This document shows positions 1 through 7,040 of a stretch of DNA of 9,375 bases, piece after piece (position 1 is the first letter of the stretch; each line of letters begins with the position of its first letter). Made by a program: the position numbers and the translations under genes. A model generated the notes under the pieces. That model worked only from the letters and a program-made list of their open reading frames with translations, had not been told where the DNA came from and made no database searches. The stretch comes from an uncultured Planctomycetaceae bacterium (GTDB lineage Bacteria; Planctomycetota; Planctomycetia; Pirellulales; UBA1268). The stretch spans positions 1 through 9,375 of the forward strand of contig CAISKG010000112.1 in assembly GCA_903885855.1 (NCBI GenBank), in the 5' to 3' direction.

Positions 1-1966
1 CGGCGCGGACGACGTCGATCTTCCACACCTGTGACTTGTCGGAGCGGATGACGAAGGTGTTGTGCGTCACGTCCACGACGCCCTTGCGGTACCAGGGGGA
101 CGATCCCTGGTCGCCACCGAACCAGATCGGACTGGCGCCGTTCCCCGCCGGGGTCACCAGGACGTTGCCGACGATGCGCGTCGCGTGGTAACGCGGCAGC
201 GTCACGGCCAGATCGGCCTGATTCTGCGCCTCGGGGAGCTGCACCTGGTGGGCGCCGCCGACGATACGATTGCACTCGATCACGGTGCCCACGGAGCGGT
301 CCTTGAGGCCGGCTCCCAGCGCCCCGGCCCGCAGATCGCCGTAGTCGTTGAAGCGGTAGGTGGTGTCGATGGCCTCGATGTAGGTGTTGTGCTCGCGGTC
401 GCTGCCGACGTTGCCGTTGCCCCGGATGGAGTTCGACTCCACGACGATGTCGGTCATCAGTCGGTCGAACGTCGACTGTCCCGCGCCGAAGATGCCCTCG
501 CCGTTGTCGCGGATGGTGCACCCGGAGATCGTCACGTGGTCGCAGCGCTCGAGATAGATTCCCGCCCCCACCCTGCCGTAGCGGCGTGTCGTGCCGTCGA
601 CGTCCCGGAACGTGGCCGAGGTGTGGCAGCCGGCGATGTCGAGGTTGCGGATGGCGAGATACCCGGGCTTGTATCCGTGGGCGAAGCCGGGCCGGGTGCC
701 GACGACGATCGCCCCCGAACCGTGTAGCGGGGCGTAGTGGTTGCGGAACTGCGGCGCGAGGACGGCGTCGCGCGCGTCGATGAGCGGTAGGGCCCCCGTC
801 ACCGGGTCACGCACTCCGTTGATCGTGATCGGGGCGTCGCGGGTGCCGCGTGAGGCGATCTGGACGAGCTCGTGGTACCCCCCCGGCTTGGCGTGGATGT
901 TGACGGTGTCCCCGGGGCCGAGGCTCGTCCAGTCGAGGTCGGCGAGGCGTGCGAGGGGCCGCCCCGGGCCGATGTCCCAGACGCGCGGGGCGCCCCGACC
1001 CGCGCTCGCCGTGACCACGGCCACTCCGCAGCCGAAGAGCGAGCGCATCGTGTCGCTCGAGGGCACCCCCGGCGCGGACGTGGCCCCGTCACGTTGGCTC
1101 GACACCCGGTACACGTAGGGCGTCTCGGGGGACAGGCCCGTGTCGACGAACGACGTCGCCCCCGGTGCGGTGACGAAGACCGTCGTCCAGACGATGTCGT
1201 GCCAGGGATCGTAGTCGACGCTCCGCTCCACCACGCTGCACGGCGGCGCCGGATCCACGGTCTGCCAGCTCACGCGCACCGCGGTCGCCGAGATCGCGAC
1301 GGCGTCCACGGCCACCGGCTCGAGGGGTGCGCCGGACGGACGGGGTGGCATCGTCACGATGACCGGAGCCGAGTAATCGGAGGTGGACCTGGTCCAGCCG
1401 GTGGCGCGGACGCGGTAGTGGTAGGTGGCGCCGGGGACCAGGCCGGTGTCGCGCCACTGCGTGGCGTTTCCGAGCGAGGCGACGACCGCCCAGGAGATTC
1501 CGTTCGTGGAGCGTTCGAGGAGGAACGACACCGCGTCGTCGTTGCCGTCGGTGAAGCTCACGGTCGCGGTCGTCGGCGACGTGGCCGCGACCGCGAGGTC
1601 GGCCCCGGGCCGGTAGGCGTCGTCGGCCACCGCGGGCGTGGTCGCGGAGAGGACCTCGGAGGGGGCGGAATCGCCTCCGGGGCCTCGGGTGCGCACCCGG
1701 TAGGCGTAGGTGCGCCCGGCCCAACACCCGGTGTCGGTATGGATCGTCGCACCGCCCGCGAGAAGGGCGATCGGCACGAAACCCGCGTCGCTTCCGTCGC
1801 TCCGCTCGACGATCACCGCGGTGTCCGCCGGATCGGAGGACTGCCACGCGAGACCGACCTCGGAGGGAGACACGGCGACCGCCGAGAACGCGACGGGCGG
1901 AGGTGCCGAGGCCAGCAGATGCCGCGGCTCGAGCGCCTCGGCGGCGAGAAGGGGGCGGACGCGCAT
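1..1966 (-). CDS. LEPR-XLL exported protein with FnIII-like modules and right-handed beta-helix (C-terminus cut off)
   Basis: The frame is open from an ATG at 1966 to the left edge, giving 655 residues with no stop, so the C-terminus lies outside the window. An AAAGGA ribosome binding site at 1979-1974, 7 nt upstream, supports the start. Residues 12-19 read LEPRHLLA, the LEPR-XLL signature common at the N-terminus of large planctomycete surface or secreted proteins, where it is thought to act in export. Three fibronectin type III-like modules follow, at about 24-110, 122-205 and 216-306. Each has the late Y-x-Y-R-V strand (TYAYRV, TYHYRV, PYVYRV). From about 340 onward the sequence becomes a parallel beta-helix, with short turns such as AIRNLDIAGC, VTISGCTIRDNGEG and VVESNSIRGNGN. 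Such folds occur in polysaccharide lyases and in adhesins; I see no catalytic triad that would identify a lyase. It is probably extracellular and binds or cleaves glycans, but its substrate is unknown. Confidence 0.85.
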   Translation of the reverse strand, partial: MRVRPLLAAEALEPRHLLASAPPPVAFSAVAVSPSEVGLAWQSSDPADTAVIVERSDGSDAGFVPIALLAGGATIHTDTGCWAGRTYAYRVRTRGPGGDSAPSEVLSATTPAVADDAYRPGADLAVAATSPTTATVSFTDGNDDAVSFLLERSTNGISWAVVASLGNATQWRDTGLVPGATYHYRVRATGWTRSTSDYSAPVIVTMPPRPSGAPLEPVAVDAVAISATAVRVSWQTVDPAPPCSVVERSVDYDPWHDIVWTTVFVTAPGATSFVDTGLSPETPYVYRVSSQRDGATSAPGVPSSDTMRSLFGCGVAVVTASAGRGAPRVWDIGPGRPLARLADLDWTSLGPGDTVNIHAKPGGYHELVQIASRGTRDAPITINGVRDPVTGALPLIDARDAVLAPQFRNHYAPLHGSGAIVVGTRPGFAHGYKPGYLAIRNLDIAGCHTSATFRDVDGTTRRYGRVGAGIYLERCDHVTISGCTIRDNGEGIFGAGQSTFDRLMTDIVVESNSIRGNGNVGSDREHNTYIEAIDTTYRFNDYGDLRAGALGAGLKDRSVGTVIECNRIVGGAHQVQLPEAQNQADLAVTLPRYHATRIVGNVLVTPAGNGASPIWFGGDQGSSPWYRKGVVDVTHNTFVIRSDKSQVWKIDVVRA

Positions 1967-2011
1967 GACGCGTTCCTTTCCACCACGGTGGCGTGCCCCC
2001 CGCCGACCGAA

Positions 2012-2040
2012 TCGTTTCCCATTCCGGTGCGGATGTCAAT
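2012..2040 (-). promoter_or_regulatory. Candidate promoter for the LEPR-XLL gene
   Basis: Reading the minus strand, a perfect TTGACA (2040-2035) is followed after 17 nt by AACGAT (2017-2012), a poor match to TATAAT. It lies 46 nt upstream of the ATG at 1966. The -35 box and spacing are good but the -10 box is weak, so this is a suggestion based on sigma-70-like consensus only. Confidence 0.35.
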
Positions 2041-2117
2041 CCGATCGCCGCCGCCATCCGGGGCCGCAGCCCGCGTCCGGCACCGGCACGGTGATGGCGG
2101 GCGGGGCGCGCGCCCCC

Positions 2118-2123
2118 TATACT
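2118..2123 (+). promoter_or_regulatory. Candidate -10 element for the acyltransferase gene
   Basis: TATACT on the plus strand, in a very GC-rich surrounding, 61 nt before the ATG at 2185. No convincing -35 box sits 16-19 nt upstream. The same hexamer occurs at a similar distance from the halogenase-like gene on the other strand (4467-4462), which slightly raises its credibility. Confidence 0.35.
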
Positions 2124-2184
2124 CCTGTCGACGCCGCGTGTTCGGCCGTCACGGGCATCGCTCCGTCCCCTTCTCCGCCGTCGC

Positions 2185-3111
2185 ATGTCGAGTGCAGGGC
2201 AGCCCGCGCAGGATCGCGATCGACAGGAGCGCGAGGAGCGACACCTGCGCTCGCTGCGGCGGCTGGCTGCGGTCCCCTGGCCCTGTCTGTGGTTGGCGGC
2301 GAATGTCCTGTGCCGCAGCGCCTGGGGGCGGCGGCACGTCCTCGAGCGATTCCCGCTCCTGGGCCGGCAGCTCGAATTCTCGCGTCGCTTGTTCGCGGTC
2401 CTCGAGCTGCCGCCGGACCGCGCGGAGCGCGAGCTGACGCAGCTCTATCTCAACAAGTTCTTCCAGATCGTCCTGCTCGCGCGGCTCGCGTCGCTCTCAC
2501 CGCGGCAGGAGGCCCGTCAGTTCGAGGTGTTCGGATGGGAGCACCTCGAGGCGGAGCGTGCCGCCGGGCGGCCGTTCATCATGGGGGGGAGCCACTTCGG
2601 CGTGAATCGGGTGTTTTGCCTGTGGTTGGCCAGACGCGGGGTGGAGGTGTTGTCCCTCGCGCACGACGATCAGGTGCAGAAACTGGGTTTCACCAAGCCA
2701 CCTGCCCTCAGGGTGATCGAGATCGGTGCGGGTTTCACCCCCGAGATCGCGCTCACCGTCATGCGGCATCTGCGGTGCGGGGGATGCCTGCAGGTGACCG
2801 GCGATTGGCCGAACCAAAAGGACGGGCCGCACAGTTACGAGCGCACGTTCCGGGGCATCACGCGCAAGTACCCGCAGGGGATGGCGAATTTCGCGCTGAC
2901 GGGGGGGGCCGCCATCCTTCCCTATTTCTGCACGCTCCGGCCCTGGGGGAAGGTGCGGATCGAGATTCACCCCCCGCTGCGCCCCCCCTCGCCGGCGGCC
3001 CCGGCCGGTTCCGCGGCCAGGGAGGAGCAGCTCGCCGGCTTGGTCGACCGGTTCGCCGGCGTCCTCGAGGCGGAGATCGAACGGTCACCGGGCACTCAGC
3101 GCTGGATGTGA
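2185..3111 (+). CDS. Lysophospholipid / lipid A-type acyltransferase (LPLAT family)
   Basis: A 308-residue protein resembling the LpxL/HtrB-type acyltransferases, membrane-associated enzymes that move acyl chains from ACP or CoA onto a lipid or other hydroxyl or amine acceptor. After a charged N-terminus there is a hydrophobic stretch at about 27-46 that could anchor it to the membrane. The acyltransferase core begins with GGSHFGVNR (134-142), where H137 is the expected catalytic histidine. GDWPNQ (206-211) and YPQGMANFALTGGAAILP (229-246) match the later family blocks. In the usual H-x4-D/E motif the acid should be residue 142, which here is arginine, so catalysis may rely on another residue. 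No clear ribosome binding site precedes the ATG, so the start is less sure than the family. The 3' end overlaps the convergent flavoenzyme gene by 27 bp. Its neighbours (ACP, AMP ligase, halogenase-like enzyme) suggest that it releases a carrier-bound acyl group. Confidence 0.8.
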   Translation: MSSAGQPAQDRDRQEREERHLRSLRRLAAVPWPCLWLAANVLCRSAWGRRHVLERFPLLGRQLEFSRRLFAVLELPPDRAERELTQLYLNKFFQIVLLARLASLSPRQEARQFEVFGWEHLEAERAAGRPFIMGGSHFGVNRVFCLWLARRGVEVLSLAHDDQVQKLGFTKPPALRVIEIGAGFTPEIALTVMRHLRCGGCLQVTGDWPNQKDGPHSYERTFRGITRKYPQGMANFALTGGAAILPYFCTLRPWGKVRIEIHPPLRPPSPAAPAGSAAREEQLAGLVDRFAGVLEAEIERSPGTQRWM

Positions 3112-4395
3112 GCCGGCGCCCACGGGCTCGGGCACGGCCCGCGGCGTCCGCACCCGCTGCAGCATCCGTCGCATCGTGAGCACGGCCTCGGACGGCTGGT
3201 GGGCGGGGTAGACGCGGCCGGCGAAGCAGTCGGTGATCTCCCCCTTGTGGCTCTTGTGGGCCATCATCTGGAAGGCCAGCGGGTATTCCCAGAAGAAATC
3301 GATCACATCCTGGATGACCTGCTGCCCGAAGTCGCAGGTGGCCTCGTACCCGGCGAAGGGATCCGCCGAGCGCTCGGTCGCGTCGGCCAGCACGTCCCGG
3401 ATCGCAGCCGCCGCGAGCTTCGCCTCGTTGGCCGAGAAGAACACCCCGAAGGAGAAGATCGGATCCGTGAAGCGGTGCGAATCACCCACGCACACGAATC
3501 CCGGGCCGGTGAAATCCTTCACCTGATAGGAATAGTTGGATGCGGTGCGCACCGGCTCGGTGAACGTGATGGTCTCGAGCCGGGCGGTCAGGGCGGGATT
3601 CAGATGCCGCAGCTTCCACTCCAGGAACTCCTCGAGCGACTTGCCGGATCGGGAGAAGTGCTCCCCCGGCACCACCACCCCGATGCTGGTTTCGGTGTCG
3701 CTGATCGGGATGAACCACGCCCAGTGGTGCTTCTCCTGGTAGAAGATGAGGGTGTTGCCCTCCGCGTCGCCGGGATCACGGACCGCCCCCGTGACACGGC
3801 TGAAGATGCCGACCTGCTTCTCGTAGGTGCCCCGCAGCTTCGGGCCGGTGACCCCCTGGTTCGCCAGGAACGTCTTCTGCCCCGAGGCATCCACCAGGAT
3901 CCGGCAGCGCACCTCCCGCGGCCCCTCGGCGGTCTTCACCCGCACGCCACAGACCGCCCCCGCGTCCCGCAGCACACCGTCGGCATCCCCCTTCACCAGG
4001 CTGGCCCCCCGGGCGACGGCGGTCTCCAGCAGAAACTGGTCGAACTCGTCCCGACGCACCTGCCAGGTGGTCGTGGAGGTCAGATCGCCGTCGTGGTGCC
4101 GCCGCATGACGGGAACCCAGAAGGTGTTGGTCCCCTTGGCTCCGTAGACGGTGACCCCGTGCTTGATGGGGAATCGTCGGGCGGCCAGCTCGGCCTCGAG
4201 CCCGAGATCGCGGAGGATCCCCCCCACTTCGCCGGTGAGCGACTCGCCGATGTGAAACCGCGGGAAGGATTCCCGCTCGACGATCAGCGGTCGGATCCCC
4301 TGCTGCAGCAGGAACAACGCGGTGAACGAGGCGGCGGGGCCCCCTCCGACGATCACCACATCGTGCTGGACGTTCGAACGACCATGCGCGGTCAT
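3085..4395 (-). CDS. FAD-dependent oxidoreductase, flavin-dependent halogenase-like (Trp_halogenase superfamily)
   Basis: A 436-residue flavoprotein. The FAD-binding Rossmann motif GGGPAAS is at 17-23, followed by FPRFHIGESL (44-53), typical of flavin-dependent halogenases and their relatives. FPIK ends at K78, the position of the conserved halogenase lysine. VRRDEFD (113-119) and GDSHRF (304-309) are further FAD contacts of the fold. WAWFIP (225-230) fits the WxWxIP halogenase motif, and F309, P312, S315 and G317 fit the F-x2-P-x2-S-x-G motif. Halogenases use FADH2, O2 and halide to form HOCl, which the lysine guides to the substrate; a separate flavin reductase, not present here, would be needed. 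Related enzymes without proven halogenation share part of these motifs, so the activity is inferred. The start at 4395 is chosen because of a strong GGAGGG site; a longer frame up to 4479 has no family-like sequence. The neighbouring carrier protein suggests a carrier-bound substrate, as for PltA-type enzymes. Confidence 0.85.
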   Translation of the reverse strand: MTAHGRSNVQHDVVIVGGGPAASFTALFLLQQGIRPLIVERESFPRFHIGESLTGEVGGILRDLGLEAELAARRFPIKHGVTVYGAKGTNTFWVPVMRRHHDGDLTSTTTWQVRRDEFDQFLLETAVARGASLVKGDADGVLRDAGAVCGVRVKTAEGPREVRCRILVDASGQKTFLANQGVTGPKLRGTYEKQVGIFSRVTGAVRDPGDAEGNTLIFYQEKHHWAWFIPISDTETSIGVVVPGEHFSRSGKSLEEFLEWKLRHLNPALTARLETITFTEPVRTASNYSYQVKDFTGPGFVCVGDSHRFTDPIFSFGVFFSANEAKLAAAAIRDVLADATERSADPFAGYEATCDFGQQVIQDVIDFFWEYPLAFQMMAHKSHKGEITDCFAGRVYPAHQPSEAVLTMRRMLQRVRTPRAVPEPVGAGSHPALSAR

Positions 4396-4404
4396 CGTGG
4401 GGCG

Positions 4405-4410
4405 CCCTCC
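4405..4410 (-). promoter_or_regulatory. Ribosome binding site that fixes the flavoenzyme start
   Basis: GGAGGG on the minus strand (4410-4405), 9 nt before the ATG at 4395. It rules in this ATG over the upstream in-frame ATG at 4479, whose extra 28 residues show no resemblance to the family and would cover the promoter candidate. Confidence 0.75.
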
Positions 4411-4461
4411 TCGGCGATTCGCAGGTCCGTGCCATCGGCACCACCCGCGATCAGTTCCCGC

Positions 4462-4492
4462 AGTATACGGCCGGGCCAACGGTCCGTGGCAA
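4462..4492 (-). promoter_or_regulatory. Candidate promoter for the flavoenzyme gene
   Basis: On the minus strand TTGCCA (4492-4487) and TATACT (4467-4462) each match the sigma-70 consensus at five of six positions, separated by 19 nt, slightly longer than the optimum. Transcription would begin near 4455 and give a leader of about 60 nt before the ATG at 4395. It lies just after a hairpin that could end the upstream unit, so the flavoenzyme may be transcribed separately from the ACP-ligase-HemB-like genes. Confidence 0.45.
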
Positions 4493-4498
4493 CGCCCC

Positions 4499-4516
4499 CC
4501 CCCATCCGAATGGGGG
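4499..4516 (-). terminator. GC-rich hairpin downstream of the HemB-like gene
   Basis: On the minus strand CCCCCAT, a TCGG loop and ATGGGGG form a perfect 7-bp stem, 52 nt after the HemB-like stop codon and just upstream of the next promoter candidate. No T-run follows it, so it would be an atypical intrinsic terminator; it could instead be a pause or stabilising structure. Confidence 0.35.
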
Positions 4517-4567
4517 CGCCGCCGCGGCGGGCCCCCGGCCCGACCGACGCCCGCCCTCCGGACCGAT

Positions 4568-5542
4568 CTAGAGATGCGGGGCGATGTCCTTGGCGCTGTA
4601 GGTGATGATCATCTTGGCCCCGGCGCGGCGGATGCAGGTGAGCACCTCGCGCGTCAGCTCGCGGCGGAGGGCCTCGTCGGTGCCGCAATGGCGGGCCAGC
4701 ATCGCGTGGAACCCCGACACGTCGTAGCCCGCCAGCGGGACCGGCACCGTGTCGCGCGCCAGCGCCAGCACGTCCAGCGACGTCAGCGCGGGTTTGACGA
4801 TCACCATGTCGGCCCCCTCGGCGACGTCGACGGCGATCTTGCGGAGCGCCTCGCGGATGTTGCCGACCTGGATCTGGTGCGTCGCGTGATGGCTCTCCTG
4901 CGGCGTCGACTGCGAGGCCGCCTTGAAGGGGCCGTAGAACCCCGAGGCGAACTTCGCGCTGTAGGGCATCAGCGCCACGTGCGACATCCCCGCGGCATCC
5001 AGCGCCCGCCGCAGCGCCGCCACCGCCCCGTCCATCACGCCGGAGGGGGCGATGATGTCGGCCCCGGCGCGGGCCAGCACCACCGCCGCCTCCGCCAGCA
5101 CGGCGACGGTGGCGTCATTGTCGATGCGCCCCTCGCGCAGGATCCCGCAATGGCGATGGTCGGTGTACTCGCAGAGGCACAGGTCGGCGATCACCGTCAG
5201 CTCGGGGCGTTGGTTCCTGATCCGCCCGATCGCCTCGCAGACGGCGTTGCCGGGCCGCACGGCCTGCGACGCCGCCGCGTCCTTGCCGGCGTCGTCGAGC
5301 ACCCCGAAGAGCAGCACCGCCGGCACCCCCGCCCGGGCGATCGCCTCGGCCTCGCGTGCGAGCGAGGCCCCCGCCAGCAGGTTCACCCCGGGAATCGAGG
5401 CCAGCGGCTCGCAGCGATCCGCCCCCGCCGCGACGAAGATCGGCATGATCAGATCGGCCGGGCGCAGCGCCGTCTCGTTGACCATCGCCCGCAGGGCGGA
5501 CGTGCGCCGCAGGCGACGCAGGCGGATCGATTCACCTGACAT
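4568..5542 (-). CDS. hemB: Porphobilinogen synthase (ALA dehydratase) family protein, divergent
   Basis: A 324-residue protein of normal HemB length. HemB condenses two 5-aminolevulinates into porphobilinogen, the first pyrrole of haem synthesis. Conserved here are the zinc block D120-x-C122-x-C124 to C132 (DLCLCEYTDHRHC), the A-side lysine K197 in YSAKFAS, the Schiff-base lysine K250 in VKPAL, S276 in VSG and Y315 in TYSAKD. Several normally invariant blocks are altered. YGPFRDA is YGPFKAA, with lysine at 207 for the carboxylate-binding arginine. The GDRxxYQ flap is SHHATHQ, with histidine at 219 for the second arginine. APSDMMDGR is APSGVMDGA, and VSGEY is VSGFH. The start overlaps the ligase stop by 11 bp and has GAGGAG 10 nt upstream, so it is translated with the ligase and carrier genes. 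That context and the altered substrate pocket suggest a specialised ALA-derived product; a divergent housekeeping hemB is the alternative. The fold is certain, the exact reaction is not. Confidence 0.88.
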   Translation of the reverse strand: MSGESIRLRRLRRTSALRAMVNETALRPADLIMPIFVAAGADRCEPLASIPGVNLLAGASLAREAEAIARAGVPAVLLFGVLDDAGKDAAASQAVRPGNAVCEAIGRIRNQRPELTVIADLCLCEYTDHRHCGILREGRIDNDATVAVLAEAAVVLARAGADIIAPSGVMDGAVAALRRALDAAGMSHVALMPYSAKFASGFYGPFKAASQSTPQESHHATHQIQVGNIREALRKIAVDVAEGADMVIVKPALTSLDVLALARDTVPVPLAGYDVSGFHAMLARHCGTDEALRRELTREVLTCIRRAGAKMIITYSAKDIAPHL

Positions 5543-7040
5543 GGGGGATTCGCTCCTCGACGACGGCGTGCTTGTCGGGCAGATCGGCGGCCCGCACCGT
5601 TTCCAGGACGAACCGCCGCGGAATCTTGTACTCGGCCAGGTGGCCCCGGCAGTGCGCGACCGCCTCGGGCTGCTTCCACACCACGCCCGGTTCGAGCCAC
5701 ACCGTCGCCACGAGGTGCGGCGGTGATCCCTCCACCCCGACGCGGGCGCGGGTCACGCCCTCGAGGCCGCGGAGGACCTGTTCCACCTCCCCGGCCGAGA
5801 CCTTGTTGCCGCCGATGTTGAGAAACCGGGGCGATCGGCCCCGCAGGCGCAGGCGTCCCTGGTCATCGAGCCAGCCCCTGTCGCCGGTGAGATAGGGCCC
5901 ATCCGGAAGCCGCCCGGGATCGACCCCCTCGGGCGCCCAGTATCCCTTCATCACCGCGGGGCTGCGCACCCCGATCGCCCCCACCTCACCCGGGGGCAGG
6001 GTGCGGCCGTCATCCGAGAGGATCGAAACCTCCACTCCCGGCAGGGGGCGCCCCGCGATGCTGTCAGCATGGCAAGGCTCCGCCGTCGTGCTCCCGGGCG
6101 GCACGGCCTTCGGCGGCCCGATCGCGATGGTGCCCGTCTCGGAGGTGCCGAAGAGTTCCCGCACGGGAACGCCCCAGCGGCGCTCGAACGCCTCCGCCAC
6201 CGCCGTCGGCAGCGCCGCGCCGCTGTTGATGGCGTACTCGAGTGACCGGCAGGCCCCGGGCCGCACCTCGTGCCGCACCACACTCTCGTAGACCACCGGC
6301 GACCCGATCACCACCTGCACCGCCTCACGCTCGATCAGGTCGGCCAGCGTGGCGGGAAAGAATTGCCGCAGCACCACGATCCGGCCACCCGACCACAGCG
6401 GCAAGAGCAGCCCGTTGGAAAAGCCGTTGGCGTGGAAGAAGGGGGTCACGGGCAGCACCCGGCACCCCGCGGGCCACTGCAACTCGGCCTGCACATGGCG
6501 GGCGTTGGCCAGGAGTTGGGCCTGGCTGCGGACCACCACCTTTGCCCGGCCGCTCGTGCCCGAGGTCATCAACAGGAGCGCGTCGACGTCGGCGAGGTCG
6601 CGCTGCACGAGGGCCTCGAGACCGTCCTGCTCTGCCTGGCTGGGAGCGGGGGGGCGGTCCTCCACGTCCAGACGCTGCGCGTCTCCCAAGACCCGGCCCT
6701 CGCGCCAGGGGGCGAGGGTCTGGCGGTCGCCGATCAGGGCCGCCACCGGCACCCCGCCGAGATTCCGGGCGACTTCCTCCGGCCGCCACTGCGTGTTGAG
6801 CGGCAGCACGGCCGCCCCCAGCCAGTGGCACGCCATCACGGCGGCGGCGTAGTCGGCCGAGTTGGGAAGCTGGATGGCGACGATCCCGCCCGGTGCGAAA
6901 CCGGGGAGCGATCGCCAGCGGGCCGCCCATCCGCGGGCCCGTTCGAGGAGCTCGCCGTAGGTCGTCTCCTGCCGGTCCCGGACCACGGCCACGGCCTCGG
7001 GCTGGGCGCGGCAGCGAGCGATCAGGTCGGCGATCAGCAC
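5532..7040 (-). CDS. AMP-dependent acyl ligase (class I adenylate-forming enzyme)
   Basis: A 502-residue ANL-superfamily enzyme that activates a carboxylic acid as an acyl-AMP and passes it to CoA or a carrier-protein thiol. Motifs in order: phosphate loop MTSGTSGRAK (158-167), FGTSETG (297-303), YLTGD (383-387), GRSPRFLNIGGNKVSAGEVE (401-420) and, in the C-terminal lid, YKIP followed by LPDK with K490 near the end. K490 is the expected adenylation lysine, although the usual G-K is D-K here. The N-terminal residues (about 1-90) give the usual start of the fold. I chose the GTG at 7040, which overlaps the ACP stop by 7 bp; the frame extends further upstream, but only as a shadow of the ACP gene. 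Overlaps at both ends show coupled translation with the ACP and the HemB-like gene, so the likely acceptor is that ACP. The substrate cannot be read from the sequence. Confidence 0.88.
   Translation of the reverse strand: MLIADLIARCRAQPEAVAVVRDRQETTYGELLERARGWAARWRSLPGFAPGGIVAIQLPNSADYAAAVMACHWLGAAVLPLNTQWRPEEVARNLGGVPVAALIGDRQTLAPWREGRVLGDAQRLDVEDRPPAPSQAEQDGLEALVQRDLADVDALLLMTSGTSGRAKVVVRSQAQLLANARHVQAELQWPAGCRVLPVTPFFHANGFSNGLLLPLWSGGRIVVLRQFFPATLADLIEREAVQVVIGSPVVYESVVRHEVRPGACRSLEYAINSGAALPTAVAEAFERRWGVPVRELFGTSETGTIAIGPPKAVPPGSTTAEPCHADSIAGRPLPGVEVSILSDDGRTLPPGEVGAIGVRSPAVMKGYWAPEGVDPGRLPDGPYLTGDRGWLDDQGRLRLRGRSPRFLNIGGNKVSAGEVEQVLRGLEGVTRARVGVEGSPPHLVATVWLEPGVVWKQPEAVAHCRGHLAEYKIPRRFVLETVRAADLPDKHAVVEERIPHVR

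Noticed and set aside
1089..2186. Long minus-strand frame of 365 residues overlapping the left-end gene
   Set aside because: It is very arginine-rich and featureless, while the overlapping frame from 1966 shows FnIII-like and beta-helix patterns, a ribosome binding site and the LEPR motif. It is a shadow of that gene.
872..2437. Plus-strand open frame of 521 residues across the left-end gene
   Set aside because: Composition is dominated by Arg, Gly and Asp with no recognisable domain, as expected for the antisense frame of a GC-rich gene.
4396..4479. Longer N-terminus for the flavoenzyme from the ATG at 4479
   Set aside because: The extra 28 residues are unrelated to the family, which begins just before the GGGP motif, and they would overlap the promoter candidate; GGAGGG points to 4395.
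3199..4605. Plus-strand frame of 468 residues antisense to the flavoenzyme
   Set aside because: The minus-strand frame carries all the halogenase-superfamily motifs and a strong ribosome binding site; this frame has none.
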